Of a stretch of 64,000 nt of DNA, positions 26,075 to 34,248 are shown in pieces; position 1 is the first letter of the stretch, and every line of letters begins with the position of its first letter. The stretch is from Paenibacillus athensensis. GTDB taxonomy: Bacteria > Bacillota > Bacilli > Paenibacillales > NBRC-103111. The DNA lies in the NCBI RefSeq assembly GCF_004514475.2, contig NZ_MYFO02000001.1, positions 310,001 through 374,000 on the forward strand, in the 5' to 3' direction. The position numbers were made by a program, and so were the translations under genes. The notes under the pieces were generated by a model, which was given only the letters and a program-made list of their open reading frames with translations, did not search any database and was not told where the DNA came from.

Positions 26075-27763
26075 ATGGAGGAAACCGGGAAAATCTGGCT
26101 GCGCCACTACCCGCAGGAGGTCGCCTCGACGTACAACTATCCCAAGCACAATCTGGCCCGGCTGCTGATCGATGCCGCAGAAAAATTTCCGCGCAGGCCC
26201 GCACTGTATTTTATGGGCAAAAAAATCACGTATGCAGCGCTGCTCGAACTCGCATACCGCTTCGCCTCCGGCCTTGCTTCACTGGGCGTCGCGCGAGGCG
26301 AGCGGGTCGCGATCATGCTGCCGAACTGTCCGTCCGCCGTCATCGCGCATTTCGGCGCTTTGCTGGCTGGCGCCATCGTCGTGCAGACGAATCCGCTGTA
26401 CAAGGAACGGGAGCTGCTGCATCAGCTGCGCGATTCCGGGGCCGTAGCGCTGGTGACGCTCGATCAGCTATATGCACGAGTGGAGGGCATTCGCAGGCAA
26501 ACGGCGCTGCGGCATGTGCTCGTTGCCGGGATTGCCGACGATTTGCCCTTCCCCAAAAGCGCGCTGTACCGGCTCAAGCTGCGCAAGGATGGTGAAAAGC
26601 CTCCGCTGATCCCCGACAATGATCCCGGCATAGTCTCCCTGCGCAAGTGGCTGCGGGCCGCCGCCCCGACGCCGGCATGCGCCGAAGTCGACGCCGAGCG
26701 GGATATCGCGCTGCTGCAATATACGGGCGGCACAACGGGGACAGCCAAGGGCGTCATGCTGACGCATTACAATTTGCTGGCCAATACGTATCAAAATTTA
26801 AGCTGGTTTTACCGCAGCCGCGAAGGCCGGGAAACATATCTCGGGGTTCTGCCGATTTTTCATGTGTTTGGCTTGACCGTGCTGCTGCACCAGTCGGTGC
26901 TTTCGGGCGCCATGCTGATTTTGCTGCCGCGCTTTGAAACGGAGCCGGTGCTGCAAACGATTGCCCGGCTGCAGCCGACGATTTTTCCCGGCGCGCCGAC
27001 CATGTACATTGCGCTGATCCATCATCCGCGCGTCAAGCAATATCCGCTTGCCTCCATCGAGGTGTGCGTCAGCGGTTCGGCTCCGCTGCCCCAAGAGGTG
27101 CAGGAGCGCTTTGAGGCGCTGACCGACGGGCGGCTGATCGAGGGCTACGGGCTGACGGAGGCGTCGCCGGTGACGCATGTCAACCCGATCTGGGGCCGGC
27201 GCAAAATCGGCACGATTGGCATCCCGACGCCCGACACCGACGCGCGCATCGTCGATATCGAGACGGGCGAAACGCTGCCGCCCGGGCAAATCGGCGAGCT
27301 GCTGGTCAAAGGACCGCAGGTCATGCTCGGCTATTGGCAGCGGCCGGAGGAAACCGCCGCCGTGCTCAAGGACGGCTGGCTGCATACCGGCGACATGGCC
27401 AGTATGGACGAAGACGGCTATTTTACGATTGTCGACCGCAGAAAGGATCTCATTATCGCCGGCGGCTTTAACATTTATCCGCGCGAGGTCGAGGAGGTGC
27501 TGTTTGAGCATCCGGCTGTGCAGGAAGCCGCTGTCGCCGGTGTGCCGGACGCTTATCGGGGCGAAACGGTGAAAGCCTTTATTGTCGTAAAGCCCGGCAT
27601 GAGCTTGACGGAGCAGGACGTTATCGACTGGTGCCGGGAGCGTCTGGCTGCCTACAAGGTGCCGCGCCTGGTGGCGTTTCGTTCCTCGCTGCCCAAGACG
27701 ATGATCGGTAAAGTGCTGCGGCGCAAGCTGTTGGAAGACGAGTCTTCCGTGGAGCCGTCCTGA
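26075..27763 (+). CDS. lcfA: Long-chain fatty-acid-CoA ligase
   Basis: A 562-aa adenylate-forming enzyme that activates fatty acids to acyl-CoA, supplying the pathway encoded upstream. The AMP-binding P-loop Y-T-G-G-T-T-G-T-A-K-G is near residue 215, G-Y-G-L-T-E-A-S-P near residue 350, the D-G-W-L-H-T-G-D motif near residue 435 and the catalytic-Lys region near the C-terminus. It follows fadE by 34 bases with its own ribosome binding site (GGGAGGG) and probably belongs to the same transcript. Confidence 0.94.
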   Translation: MEETGKIWLRHYPQEVASTYNYPKHNLARLLIDAAEKFPRRPALYFMGKKITYAALLELAYRFASGLASLGVARGERVAIMLPNCPSAVIAHFGALLAGAIVVQTNPLYKERELLHQLRDSGAVALVTLDQLYARVEGIRRQTALRHVLVAGIADDLPFPKSALYRLKLRKDGEKPPLIPDNDPGIVSLRKWLRAAAPTPACAEVDAERDIALLQYTGGTTGTAKGVMLTHYNLLANTYQNLSWFYRSREGRETYLGVLPIFHVFGLTVLLHQSVLSGAMLILLPRFETEPVLQTIARLQPTIFPGAPTMYIALIHHPRVKQYPLASIEVCVSGSAPLPQEVQERFEALTDGRLIEGYGLTEASPVTHVNPIWGRRKIGTIGIPTPDTDARIVDIETGETLPPGQIGELLVKGPQVMLGYWQRPEETAAVLKDGWLHTGDMASMDEDGYFTIVDRRKDLIIAGGFNIYPREVEEVLFEHPAVQEAAVAGVPDAYRGETVKAFIVVKPGMSLTEQDVIDWCRERLAAYKVPRLVAFRSSLPKTMIGKVLRRKLLEDESSVEPS

Positions 27764-27830
27764 TGCTGCTTGCAGGGCAGCGCTGCCGGAGCTTTTGCGT
27801 TTGGCAAGCCGCGCTCGGACGGCGCTCGGC

Positions 27831-27860
27831 GGCACATGGCACATGGCACTTGGCACTTGG
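27831..27860 (+). repeat. Four tandem 7-bp units
   Basis: GGCACAT twice, then GGCACTT twice, then GG. It lies between lcfA and the thioesterase gene, in non-coding sequence. Confidence 0.8.
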
Positions 27861-27879
27861 TCAGGCGAATGCGCTGCGC

Positions 27880-27907
27880 ACTGCGCGCTCAGCAGCGCGC
27901 AGTTTTT
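27880..27907 (+). terminator. Intrinsic terminator after the fad operon
   Basis: ACTGCGCGCT pairs with AGCGCGCAGT (ten pairs, CAGC loop), followed by a T-run. It lies only about 50 bases before the thioesterase start, so it may also attenuate that gene. Confidence 0.7.
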
Positions 27908-27956
27908 GCAGGTGCGAGCCATGTGCCGCTTCGCCGCAGAGGGAAAGGAGGCAGGC

Positions 27957-28376
27957 ATGGAGGAGGATCGGGAGCAAGCCAGGCAGGCGCAGCTGCAGCA
28001 GCTGGTACAGGCCGCAAAAGGAACCTTCTGGGACTATTTGGGCTGCGAGCTGATTCGGCTGGAGGATCGGCGCGTTGTCGTCGGGCTTACGGCGGGACGG
28101 CATCATTTGAACCTGATCGGGCTCGTCAACGGCGGCGTATTATCGTCGCTGCTTGATAACGCAATGGGCATTATTGTGATGCTGGCTCGGCCCGGAGAAA
28201 AGGTCGTTACGACCAACCTGAACGTCCAGTTCGTGGCGCCGCTTTATGAAGGGCCGCTCATCGTTACGGCAGAGCTGCTGCACCAATCGCGGAAAATGAT
28301 GACGACGCTCGGCCGGGTGACTGACGGCGAAGGTCGGCTAGGAACGCTCGGAAGCGGCTCGTTCCGGGTGATTTGA
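27957..28376 (+). CDS. PaaI-family (hotdog) thioesterase
   Basis: A 139-aa single-hotdog protein. The PaaI-type core is visible: H-x-N-L-I-G-L-V-N-G-G-V-L-S-S-L-L-D-N-A-M-G near residues 45-66 and the T-N-L-N-V-Q-F strand, which supply the active-site Asn/Asp. It should release CoA from acyl-CoA intermediates, fitting its place next to the beta-oxidation genes. ATG 27957 follows AAAGGAGG by five bases; longer in-frame versions read through the preceding terminator hairpin and are unlikely. Confidence 0.85.
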   Translation: MEEDREQARQAQLQQLVQAAKGTFWDYLGCELIRLEDRRVVVGLTAGRHHLNLIGLVNGGVLSSLLDNAMGIIVMLARPGEKVVTTNLNVQFVAPLYEGPLIVTAELLHQSRKMMTTLGRVTDGEGRLGTLGSGSFRVI

Positions 28377-28401
28377 TCCAGGTACACATGTTCCTGGATC
28401 A
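28374..28401 (+). terminator. Hairpin at the thioesterase stop codon
   Basis: TGATCCAGG pairs perfectly with CCTGGATCA around a 10-base loop, including the stop codon. There is no T-tract, so it may stabilise the mRNA end rather than terminate. Confidence 0.5.
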
Positions 28402-28513
28402 TCTGACACACAGCAAGCCCGCAGCTTTAGGACGACGCAGGTCCCGGCTGGCGGGCTTGGTGTGCGTTCGTCCCCGCCGCCTTCGGCCAGCGCTTGGCTC
28501 GGCGAAACGCCGC

Positions 28514-28542
28514 TTGGAGCGCGCGCCGCCGTATGTTACAAT
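28514..28542 (+). promoter_or_regulatory. Promoter of the CHR transporter gene
   Basis: TTGGAG (28514-28519), 17-base spacer, TACAAT (28537-28542). The transcript would start about 42 bases before ATG 28591. Confidence 0.65.
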
Positions 28543-28590
28543 TTTCGTCAGATTCATAACCAAGCAGCGACAAGGAAGAGGGAAACTACG

Positions 28591-29136
28591 ATGTGGGCAA
28601 AGCTGTGGGAATTGTTTGTCGGCTTCGGCCGCTCAACCATGCTCGGCTATGGCGGCGGGCCGTCGATTATTCCGCTGTACGAGCACGAAGCGGTGGGCAA
28701 GTTTGCATGGATGAACAAGGAGGAATTCGGACAAGCGCTGGCGTTTGGCAACGCGCTTCCCGGGCCGATTGCGACCAAGCTGGCCGCTTATATCGGCTTT
28801 AAGGTGGCCGGCTGGCCGGGAGCGCTTGTCGCAATCGTTGCCGTTGTGCTGCCGACGGCGCTGCTGATGGTGCTGCTCGTCGGTTTGATGAGCAAATTGT
28901 CGGGCAATCCGGTCATCAAGGGCATGATTCGCGGCGTGCAGCCGGTGATTTTTGTCATGCTGGCGCTGCTCGCTTACGATTTCGTCAAATATGCCGTGCA
29001 GCCCGTCGACGGGCCCGTGAAATTTTTGCCGTTTTTGATTGCGGCCGGCTATTTTGTGATGGTGCAGTATTTCGGCATCAGCTCGGTGTGGGGCATCGCT
29101 GGGGGGCTGGTCATCGGCGCGTTGTTTATGCGTTGA
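28591..29136 (+). CDS. Short-chain CHR (chromate transporter family) protein
   Basis: A 181-aa, highly hydrophobic protein with five to six membrane helices. It carries the CHR signature F-G-G-G/G-Y-G-G-G-P near the N-terminus and the N-A-L-P-G-P-I-A-T-K-L-A motif. Short CHR proteins normally occur as a pair of adjacent genes forming a heterodimeric anion (chromate/sulfate-like) transporter. No partner is present on either side here, so function is open. The GAAGAGGG ribosome binding site supports ATG 28591. Confidence 0.82.
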   Translation: MWAKLWELFVGFGRSTMLGYGGGPSIIPLYEHEAVGKFAWMNKEEFGQALAFGNALPGPIATKLAAYIGFKVAGWPGALVAIVAVVLPTALLMVLLVGLMSKLSGNPVIKGMIRGVQPVIFVMLALLAYDFVKYAVQPVDGPVKFLPFLIAAGYFVMVQYFGISSVWGIAGGLVIGALFMR

Positions 29137-29187
29137 AGCTCGCTGCGGATTGCCTTCCGCCGTCAACGATTGACCGGCAAACGCCGA

Positions 29188-29213
29188 AAGCCTGACCGGA
29201 AGCGGTCAGGCTT
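29188..29213. terminator. Convergent terminator hairpin
   Basis: AAGCCTGACC pairs with GGTCAGGCTT around a six-base loop, between the CHR gene and the convergent phosphoesterase gene, whose stop it overlaps. The T-tract on the plus strand is interrupted (TTGTTTG). Confidence 0.6.
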
Positions 29214-30081
29214 GTTTGCTATCCAGCGTCAGCACAGTTATTTCCGGTCGGCACAGGAAACGAAACGGCAGCAGCGTCATGCCCAGTCCGCGCGTCGTGT
29301 AGACGAGCAGTTGCGAATTCGCTGCCGTATGCAGGCCGCTGACGTATTTGTCGCCGTAAGGCGGCGTTTCAACCGCGCCGAGCAGGGGCAAGCGGATCTG
29401 GCCGCCGTGGCTGTGGCCGGATAATTGCAAAGCAATTTCCGGTCGGGCCGCAGCCTCGTCGGCAAAGTTAGCGCAATGCGACAGCAGCAGCGTGCACAGC
29501 TGCGGATCGGCGCCGTCCAGCGCCCGCTGCAGATCGGGGTAGCCGGTCCACATATCGGCGACGCCGGCCACTACGAGCGTATCCGCACCGAGGCGGACGA
29601 GCGCATGCGCATTGTCGAGTACGGTAAAGCCGCCCGCTTGCAAAATGCGCTTGGTGTCTTCGAGCCCGGCATACGTATCGTGATTGCCCAACACAGCCCA
29701 CTTGCCCAGCGGCGCCTCCAAAGCGGCCAGATCAGCCGCAGTTGCCTGCGGGTCCTCGCTAATCCAGGAATCAAACAAATCGCCGGTAAAAACGAGCATA
29801 TCCGGCTGCAGGCGCTGCACGCGCCCAGCAATCGCCTGCAGCTCGCGCAGCGTCATATGGAAGCCAAGGTGGATGTCGCTGATATGGACGATCCGTTTGC
29901 CGGCAAACGCCTGCGGCAGCCCGCGCAGCTGCACGCGTTGCTCGATCGTTTCGATCCAGCGCGGCTCGACGTACGCGGCATAGCTGCCCGCAGCGCCGCC
30001 CGATGCCAGAAACGAACCGCCCCAGAGCGCGGCGCGCTTCAAAAATGAACGCCGGCTTAACGATTGTAAAGGTGAAAACAC
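29206..30081 (-). CDS. Metallophosphoesterase with Tat-type signal (YkuE-like)
   Basis: A 291-aa calcineurin-like phosphoesterase. The N-terminus has S-R-R-S-F-L-K followed by a hydrophobic stretch, a twin-arginine signal, so export in folded form is expected. The metal motifs are D-I-H (near residue 70), G-D-L-F-D (near 100), G-N-H-D (near 132) and G-H-S-H-G-G (near 222). The plan matches B. subtilis YkuE, a Tat substrate. The start is GTG 30081, ten bases after AAGGAG. Confidence 0.87.
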   Translation of the reverse strand: MFSPLQSLSRRSFLKRAALWGGSFLASGGAAGSYAAYVEPRWIETIEQRVQLRGLPQAFAGKRIVHISDIHLGFHMTLRELQAIAGRVQRLQPDMLVFTGDLFDSWISEDPQATAADLAALEAPLGKWAVLGNHDTYAGLEDTKRILQAGGFTVLDNAHALVRLGADTLVVAGVADMWTGYPDLQRALDGADPQLCTLLLSHCANFADEAAARPEIALQLSGHSHGGQIRLPLLGAVETPPYGDKYVSGLHTAANSQLLVYTTRGLGMTLLPFRFLCRPEITVLTLDSKQA

Positions 30082-30127
30082 GATGACAACGCTCCTTGCC
30101 TGAATGAGTGTTCAGGTGATTTTTTCC

Positions 30128-30133
30128 ATTATA
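30128..30133 (-). promoter_or_regulatory. Extended -10 promoter of the phosphoesterase gene
   Basis: On the minus strand TGGTATAAT gives a perfect -10 with the TG extension; no good -35 is visible. The start would lie about 40 bases before GTG 30081. Confidence 0.55.
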
Positions 30134-30244
30134 CCAGCCGCAAAACACGTTTGGCGAATGCCGGCAAACGCTTGGTTATGAATGTCCGCGGTTCCGGCGT
30201 ATACTAGAGGAAACAGGTTTGGCAGGAAATGGGGGGGACGAGTT

Positions 30245-31582
30245 ATGGGTGGATTGTATATTCGCGGCGCGCAAATCGTGACCATGAACGACAGGGAGGA
30301 CATCCTGTTCGGCGATGTCCGGATCGAGAACGACCGGATCGTGCATGTCGGAACGCCGGTTGCTCCGCAGCCGGACGACCGGATCATCGAAGCGGCGGGC
30401 AAGGTGCTGATTCCCGGTCTCATTCAAACGCACATTCATTTGTGTCAGACGCTGTTTCGCGGACAAGCGGACGATCTGGAGCTGCTCGATTGGCTCAGCA
30501 AGCGGATTTGGCCGCTGGAGGCGGCGCATGACGAGGAGTCCGTCTACTATTCGGCGCTGCTGGGGTTGGGCGAGCTGATCCGCAGCGGTACGACGGCGAT
30601 TGTCGACATGGAAACCGTACACCATACGGATTACGCCTTTCAGGCGATGGCGCAAAGCGGTATCCGGGCCATTTCCGGCAAGGTGATGATGGATTTTGGA
30701 ACCGAGGTGCCGCTGGCACTGCGTGAACAGACGCAAGACTCCGTGGACGAAAGCGTCCGGCTGCTGGAAAAATGGCACGGCTATGCCAACGGACGGCTGC
30801 AGTATGCGTTTTGCCCGCGATTTGTCATCTCCTGCACAGAGGAGCTGCTGCTCCAGGTGCGCGAGCGCTCGCGCCATTACGGCGTCAAGGTGCATACGCA
30901 CGCCTCGGAAAACCGCAAGGAAATCGAAATCGTCGAAGCGCAGCGCGGCAAACGCAATATCGCCTATCTGGCGCATTTGGGGCTGACGAGCCCGGATTTG
31001 ATTTTGGCCCATTGCATCTGGCTGGATGAAGAGGAAAAAGAGATTTTGCGCCGCGACCGCGTCAAAGTCAGTCATTGTCCCGGCTCCAATCTGAAGCTGG
31101 CTTCGGGCATCGCCGCCATTCCCGAGCTGCTGACACGCGATATTGCGCTGAGCCTTGGCGCTGACGGCGCGCCTTGCAACAACAATCTTGATATGTTCCA
31201 CGAGATGCGGCTGGCTTCGCACATCCAGAAGGTGCAGCATGGACCGCGGACGATGGAAGCGAAAACCGTGTTCCGCATGGCCACGCGCGGAGGAGCGGAG
31301 GTGATGGGGCTGGAACGGGATATCGGCAGCATCGAACCGGGCAAAAAAGCCGATCTGGTGTTGCTCGATTTAAACGATTACCACACGTATCCGTCCGCGC
31401 AGGTCGATATTTACGGCCGGCTCGTTTATTCCGCGACGCGCGCCGATGTCGTCATGACGATCATCGACGGACGCGTCGTGATGGAGAACGGCGTAGTGCT
31501 GACGCTGGATAAAGCGACTGTGCTGCGCGAAGCGAACCGCTCGATCGAGCGGCTGCTGCGACGCTTGCCCGATATTTGCTGA
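30245..31582 (+). CDS. Amidohydrolase, SAH/MTA deaminase-like
   Basis: A 445-aa metal-dependent amidohydrolase. The metal-binding T-H-I-H-L lies near residue 62, H-T-H-A-S-E near residue 217, H-C-I-W-L near residue 255 and L-G-A-D-G-A-P-C-N-N-N-L-D-M near residue 300. This set matches the TrzN/MtaD group that deaminates S-adenosylhomocysteine, methylthioadenosine or deoxyadenosine. The true substrate cannot be fixed from sequence. ATG 30245 follows a G-rich ribosome binding site. Confidence 0.87.
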   Translation: MGGLYIRGAQIVTMNDREDILFGDVRIENDRIVHVGTPVAPQPDDRIIEAAGKVLIPGLIQTHIHLCQTLFRGQADDLELLDWLSKRIWPLEAAHDEESVYYSALLGLGELIRSGTTAIVDMETVHHTDYAFQAMAQSGIRAISGKVMMDFGTEVPLALREQTQDSVDESVRLLEKWHGYANGRLQYAFCPRFVISCTEELLLQVRERSRHYGVKVHTHASENRKEIEIVEAQRGKRNIAYLAHLGLTSPDLILAHCIWLDEEEKEILRRDRVKVSHCPGSNLKLASGIAAIPELLTRDIALSLGADGAPCNNNLDMFHEMRLASHIQKVQHGPRTMEAKTVFRMATRGGAEVMGLERDIGSIEPGKKADLVLLDLNDYHTYPSAQVDIYGRLVYSATRADVVMTIIDGRVVMENGVVLTLDKATVLREANRSIERLLRRLPDIC

Positions 31583-31610
31583 TGTGAGAATGCGTAAGGG
31601 GAAAGTCAGG

Positions 31611-31639
31611 TTGCATAATGCTTGTGGTTTATTTATAAT
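31611..31639 (+). promoter_or_regulatory. Strong SigA-type promoter of ytxJ
   Basis: TTGCAT (31611-31616), exactly 17 bases, then perfect TATAAT (31634-31639). It drives ytxJ alone, which is closed by a terminator at 32023. Confidence 0.8.
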
Positions 31640-31673
31640 AGTTCTAAATTAGAGCAGAAAAGGAAGGTGCGTT

Positions 31674-32015
31674 ATGTCCCAGTGGAGAGAGCTTACGTCG
31701 CTCGAAGAGTGGCAGCAGGTGCTGGAGCGTTCGTCCGAGAAGCCGGCTGTCGTGCTCAAGCACAGCACAACCTGTCCGGTCAGCGCCAATGCGCTGGAGG
31801 AATATGAGGAGTATTTGGCCGGTAAGCCGAATGAAGCGCTCGATTACTATATGGTCAAGGTGATTGAAACCCGGCCGGTGTCGAACCAGATCGCCGAGGA
31901 TTTGGGCATCAAACACGCATCGCCGCAAATTTTGTATTTCAAAAATAAAGAAGCGGTCTGGAATACGTCGCATTGGTCGGTAACGTCCAAGCACATTTCG
32001 GCCGTACTCGACTGA
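31674..32015 (+). CDS. ytxJ: Bacillithiol-system redox protein YtxJ (BrxC-like)
   Basis: A 113-aa thioredoxin-fold protein. The single active-site cysteine sits in T-T-C-P-V-S near residue 34, followed by the D-Y-Y-M-V-K-V-I-E-T-R-P strand and the cis-proline context A-S-P-Q near residue 82. These are hallmarks of the YtxJ/BrxC monothiol bacilliredoxin, which removes bacillithiol from proteins after oxidative stress. It is monocistronic between its own promoter and a terminator. Confidence 0.92.
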   Translation: MSQWRELTSLEEWQQVLERSSEKPAVVLKHSTTCPVSANALEEYEEYLAGKPNEALDYYMVKVIETRPVSNQIAEDLGIKHASPQILYFKNKEAVWNTSHWSVTSKHISAVLD

Positions 32016-32022
32016 CCGCAGC

Positions 32023-32066
32023 AAAAAGCCTCCGTTTCCCGAAGCCAATCGGGCGGAGGCTTTTTT
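32023..32066. terminator. Bidirectional intrinsic terminator
   Basis: AAAAGCCTCCG pairs with CGGAGGCTTTT and has T-tracts on both strands, between ytxJ and the convergent GGDEF-EAL gene. Confidence 0.85.
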
Positions 32067-32071
32067 ATGTA

Positions 32072-34141
32072 TCAACGCAGCCCTTTTTCCAGCATCGGCA
32101 CAAACATGTGCGGCGGCACCGGCCTGCTGAACAGGTAGCCCTGCATTTCATGACAGCCGAGCTTGGGCAGCTCGTCTTTTTGCAGCTCGGTTTCCACGCC
32201 TTCGACAATGACGCCTAGATTCAGATTGTGCGCAAGCTTGACAATCGAAGCGACGATGGCCGATTCGGAACGGTTCGTTATGTTCGTGATGAACGAGCGG
32301 TCGATTTTCAGCCGATGAATCGGGAACTTGCTCAAATAGCTGAGCGAAGAGAAGCCGGTACCGAAATCGTCAATGGAAATTTGCACACCCAGCGCAACCA
32401 GCTCATGCAGCTTGGCAACAACCAGCTCAGCGTTATGCATCGCAACGCTTTCGGTAATTTCCAGCTCCAGAGACGCCGCGTTCAATTGCGTCCGCTCCAA
32501 CACCTCGCGCACCGTACCCACGAGCGCATCCTGGCGCAACTGGATTTGCGACAGGTTGACCGCGACGCGCAAACCGGCGTAGCCGTTGTCGTGCCATTCG
32601 CGACACTGGCGGCAGGCCGCTTCCAGCACGCGTTCGCCGATGGCGACAATCAATCCGGTTTCTTCGGCAATCGAGATGAAATCGCCGGGATAGAGCAAGC
32701 CGCGCGTCGGGTGCTGCCAGCGGACAAGCGCCTCCATGCCGGTAATCGTATTCGTATTGACGTCGATTTGCGGCTGGTAATGGACGACAAATTCGTCATG
32801 CTCCAGCGCTTTGTGCAGCTCGCGTTCTGTCTGCTGGCGGCGCAGCGCCTCTTCGTTCATGCTGGCCGCATAGGAGCGAATATGGTTTTTGCCCTGCTCC
32901 TTGACCTTGTACAGCGCAATATCGGCACGACGGATCAGGTCCTCGGCGTTCACGCCGTCTTCGGGGTAGAAGGCCATGCCGATGCTGGCCGACAGATAAT
33001 GCTCGTTGCCCTGGATAATAAAGGGCTTGCGCAGCTCCAGCAGGATGCGGTCGGCAATCGGGGAGGCGTCTTCGCGCTGCTTGATCTGCGGCAAGCACAC
33101 GATGAATTCGTCGCCGCCCATGCGCGCAACGGTGTCCAGCTCGCGAATGCTAGCTTTCAGCCGCTGCGCGACCTGCTTGAGCACGGAATCGCCAACAGCG
33201 TGGCCTAACGTGTCGTTGATGATTTTGAACCCGTCCATGTCCATGAACAACACGGCAATTTGCGTGTGAGTCCGGTCGGCCTCGTTCATTTGCTCCGATA
33301 CCTGGCGCTCGAACATGCGGCGGTTCGGCAGATCGGTCAAGGCGTCGTAATAGGCCATGTATTGAATCAAATCTTCCGCTTGCTTGCGGTGGGTAATATT
33401 TTTGGCTATGCAAAAGACGCCGCTGATTTCGCCGTCCGTAGAAATCGGCACGAGGATGATTTGCAGCTCGACGCGCGCGCCGTTTTTGTGAATGATCGCG
33501 GCTTCAAAATTTTGCGGCCGGCCGCGCATCGTGCGCTCCAGCTTCTGGATCATCAGATCGAGGTGCTCCGGCACGCATAGCGATGCCAGCGATCTGCTGC
33601 GCAGTTCGTGCTCGGCATAGCCGCATATTTTTTGCGTTGCGGGATTGGCCCCTGTCAGCTGCCCGGCCAGATCAATGGAAATGATGCCGTCGGGATTGTT
33701 CTCGAACAGCGATTTAAACTGCTGCTCGCTTTCCCGCAGCCGGCGCTCGGCCAAGCGGCGCTCGCTCAGATCGCGAATAATAACGGCATAGGCCGCAATG
33801 AGCCCGTCAGGCTGGCGAATCGGCCGCACCGACGCCCTTGTCGGCACTGTCGAGCCGTCCTTGCGCAATTGCAGCTCGTCAAGCTCGGCGGTCTCCCAGC
33901 CGCTGTCAAGCAGCGTCTGACCGTATGCAGTCAGCCGGGCTTCGGCAATCACCGGCAGCAGGCGGCCGTACAGCTCCGGACCGGACCAGCCGAACAACAG
34001 GGCAAACGATTGGTTGATATATTGGACACGATGCTCAAGGTCGCAGACAACGAAGGCCAGACCCGATTGCTGGGCGAACGCCTCGACCATCTCTTTGCTG
34101 AAATGCAATTCTTGTTCCAATTGTACGATGCGGTCTGACAA
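32072..34141 (-). CDS. PAS-PAS-GGDEF-EAL cyclic-di-GMP protein
   Basis: A 689-aa cytosolic signalling protein. Two PAS domains (about residues 15-130 and 135-260) precede a GGDEF domain with an intact G-G-D-E-F near residue 342 and an EAL domain with E-A-L near residue 468, E-T-G, the D-D-F-G-T-G loop and a late K-I-D-R. Both domains keep their catalytic motifs, so the protein could make and degrade cyclic di-GMP. The start is TTG 34141, eight bases after a strong GGAGG. A TATAAT lies at 34179-34184 on the minus strand. There is no membrane segment. Confidence 0.92.
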   Translation of the reverse strand: MSDRIVQLEQELHFSKEMVEAFAQQSGLAFVVCDLEHRVQYINQSFALLFGWSGPELYGRLLPVIAEARLTAYGQTLLDSGWETAELDELQLRKDGSTVPTRASVRPIRQPDGLIAAYAVIIRDLSERRLAERRLRESEQQFKSLFENNPDGIISIDLAGQLTGANPATQKICGYAEHELRSRSLASLCVPEHLDLMIQKLERTMRGRPQNFEAAIIHKNGARVELQIILVPISTDGEISGVFCIAKNITHRKQAEDLIQYMAYYDALTDLPNRRMFERQVSEQMNEADRTHTQIAVLFMDMDGFKIINDTLGHAVGDSVLKQVAQRLKASIRELDTVARMGGDEFIVCLPQIKQREDASPIADRILLELRKPFIIQGNEHYLSASIGMAFYPEDGVNAEDLIRRADIALYKVKEQGKNHIRSYAASMNEEALRRQQTERELHKALEHDEFVVHYQPQIDVNTNTITGMEALVRWQHPTRGLLYPGDFISIAEETGLIVAIGERVLEAACRQCREWHDNGYAGLRVAVNLSQIQLRQDALVGTVREVLERTQLNAASLELEITESVAMHNAELVVAKLHELVALGVQISIDDFGTGFSSLSYLSKFPIHRLKIDRSFITNITNRSESAIVASIVKLAHNLNLGVIVEGVETELQKDELPKLGCHEMQGYLFSRPVPPHMFVPMLEKGLR

Positions 34142-34248
34142 TGGGGTAACCTCCGATTCGAATAACTCGTTAACCACTATTATATATGAAAACGTTGGCA
34201 AAGGGCAGCATTTTGCCGCATAGCGCCGATTTATTTTGTCATTTCCGG

